From Candidatus Sulfotelmatobacter sp. (lineage in GTDB: Bacteria; Acidobacteriota; Terriglobia; Terriglobales; Acidobacteriaceae): DNA of 5,890 nucleotides. The notes beneath the pieces were generated by a model. The model did no database searches, was not told where the DNA came from, and worked only from the letters and a program-made list of their open reading frames with translations. Position 1 is the first letter of the stretch. Each line of letters begins with the position of its first letter. The position numbers were made by a program, and so were the translations under genes. Below, one piece after another: positions 4,727-5,890 of the stretch. Location of the stretch: NCBI GenBank assembly GCA_030037575.1, contig JASHRB010000747.1, forward strand, positions 1 to 5,890. The letters are read 5' to 3'.

Positions 4727-5890
4727 TAGTTCGCTCCCTTATTTGCGCCAGAAGCCGACCGGCCAATCGCCGGCAAATCCGCCTCGGCGGCCATGTTTCG
4801 CTGAGGCAATTTAACCGCAGCGCCGACTGCCGCCCGGGCCTGCGGATAATCGGGACGAACCGTAGCCACGATCTGATTCACTGGTTGCTCGAGAATCTGG
4901 AAGAACGGTTTGGGGTAAAGGCCGATCCAGAAGGCCATGAGGAGAAGCGGAGCAAAGGTCAGGACCTCGCGGGGAGTGAGATCGTGCAGCTTCTCATTTT
5001 TCGGATTGGTGACTTGACCGAAAAAGACACGCTGATAGAGCCAGAGCAAATAGGCGGCCGCGAGGATAACCCCGGGCACGGCCCAGGCGCCCCAGCGCCA
5101 GTTCTCCATGAACGTGCCTTGCAGAATGGTGAATTCGCCGACGAAGCCGTTGAGCAGCGGCAATCCCATCGAAGACAGGAACATAATCATGGTGATCGTC
5201 GCATAGACCGGCATCACGTTGGAAATGCCGCCATACTCGGCGATTTCGCGGGTGTGGCGGCGTTCGTAGAGGATGCCCACGATCAAAAACAGCGCGCCGG
5301 TCGAGATGCCGTGATTGATCTGTTGCAAAACCGATCCGCTCAAGCCCGCCGGGTTCAGAGCAAAGATTCCCAATGTGCAGAAGCCGAGATGGCTCACCGA
5401 TGAGTACGCCACCAGCTTCTTCATATCCTTCTGCATCAGCGAAACCAGCGCGCCATAGATGATGGCGATGATGGAGAGAGCAATCATCCAACCCCGAACC
5501 TGGGTGTGGGTGAGAACGTCAGGGAAAAAAGGCAGGGAGAAACGAATGAAGCCGTAGGTTCCCATCTTGAGGAGAACGCCGGCAAGGATGACCGAGCCCG
5601 CCGTCGGCGCTTCGACGTGAGCGTCGGGCAGCCAGGTGTGGAAGGGGAACATGGGGACTTTGATGGCAAAGGCGAAGAAAAACGCGAAGAACAAAAAGAT
5701 AGCGATGGTGGGTCCGTAGGCCGGATCGGAATAAATTTTCGGAGCGGTTTCGTAGAGAGCAGTCAGTCCGAATGTGTACATTCCGGTGAGCGTGTGGTGA
5801 TGGAAATAGAGAAAGAGGATTCCCAACAGCATCAACACGGAACCGGCGAGTGTGTAAAGAAAGAACTTGATCGCGGCGTAGAGTTTGCGC
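4726..5890 (-). CDS. nuoM: NADH-quinone oxidoreductase subunit M (complex I membrane arm; 5' partial)
   Basis: Second antiporter-like ion-pumping subunit of complex I. The frame is open to the right edge, so 387 C-terminal codons are visible and I estimate some 165-190 N-terminal residues are missing; a GTG at 5838 is internal. The first visible residues, [17 protein letters not shown], match the NuoM TM that carries the conserved Lys (E. coli K173). Counting visible residues, K77 precedes [19 protein letters not shown] (E. coli K234), K108 is in LLKMGTYGF (K265), and E252 is in [12 protein letters not shown], where NuoM has Glu (E. coli E407) instead of the Lys of NuoN and NuoL. That Glu supports the NuoM call. 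The C-terminus has a roughly 40-residue soluble, Ala-rich tail after the last TM. The TAG stop overlaps the nuoN GTG by one base. nuoL and other nuo genes probably lie to the right. Confidence 0.97.
   Translation of the reverse strand, partial: RKLYAAIKFFLYTLAGSVLMLLGILFLYFHHHTLTGMYTFGLTALYETAPKIYSDPAYGPTIAIFLFFAFFFAFAIKVPMFPFHTWLPDAHVEAPTAGSVILAGVLLKMGTYGFIRFSLPFFPDVLTHTQVRGWMIALSIIAIIYGALVSLMQKDMKKLVAYSSVSHLGFCTLGIFALNPAGLSGSVLQQINHGISTGALFLIVGILYERRHTREIAEYGGISNVMPVYATITMIMFLSSMGLPLLNGFVGEFTILQGTFMENWRWGAWAVPGVILAAAYLLWLYQRVFFGQVTNPKNEKLHDLTPREVLTFAPLLLMAFWIGLYPKPFFQILEQPVNQIVATVRPDYPQARAAVGAAVKLPQRNMAAEADLPAIGRSASGANKGAN
4734..4740 (-). promoter_or_regulatory. Shine-Dalgarno of nuoN, inside the nuoM 3' end
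   Basis: The minus strand reads AAGGGAG, 7 nt before the GTG at 4726. It lies within the last codons of nuoM and supports the GTG start over downstream alternatives. Confidence 0.85.

Noticed and set aside
4711..5403. 230-codon open frame on the plus strand
   Set aside because: Antisense shadow of nuoM with low-complexity charged composition and no recognisable domain.

Overview
The window is a compact bioenergetic locus on the minus strand plus one unrelated gene on the plus strand. Read 5' to 3' on the minus strand (right to left), it holds nuoM (5' end off the right edge), nuoN, atpZ, atpI, atpB and atpE. A bidirectional terminator follows at about 1057-1083. The convergent plus-strand gene, whose 5' end is off the left edge, encodes HEAT-like repeats followed by a PilZ domain. 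Both protein families and gene order suggest a mesophilic, moderately GC-rich bacterium. My best guess is Acidobacteriota, because the linkage of nuo genes to F-ATPase Fo genes, the signal-peptide-bearing AtpE and the HEAT-PilZ neighbour fit what I recall of that phylum. The taxonomic call is an inference from memory, not from a search.

Layout: 1-1022 (+) HEAT/PilZ protein, partial; 1023-1096 convergent intergenic with the terminator; 1097-1414 (-) atpE, Fo subunit c; 1415-1613 a 199-bp non-coding spacer with a strong atpE Shine-Dalgarno, five degenerate heptamers in tandem and nested inverted repeats; 1614-2345 (-) atpB, Fo subunit a; 2395-2868 (-) atpI-like assembly factor; 2920-3165 (-) atpZ-like small membrane protein; 3200-4726 (-) nuoN; 4726-5890 (-) nuoM, partial. 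Gaps from nuoM to atpB are short (-1, 34, 51 and 49 bp), consistent with one transcription unit. The only long gap is the one before atpE.

How the genes work together: NuoM and NuoN are antiporter-like subunits of the complex I membrane arm, which pumps ions as NADH reduces quinone. AtpB and AtpE form the ion-conducting part of the F-type ATP synthase that uses this gradient, and AtpI and AtpZ are accessory proteins linked to c-ring assembly or cation supply. The locus therefore joins a gradient producer to the membrane sector of a gradient consumer. The stator b, delta and F1 genes are not present after atpE, so they must lie elsewhere.

I see no CRISPR array, tRNA, rRNA, transposase or clearly novel system. 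The points most worth checking are the c-subunit ligand set (Gln/Glu/Ser/Tyr as in Na+-binding rings), the structured and repeat-bearing atpB-atpE spacer, the nuo-Fo linkage without F1, and the PilZ domain with a Glu in its second c-di-GMP motif.
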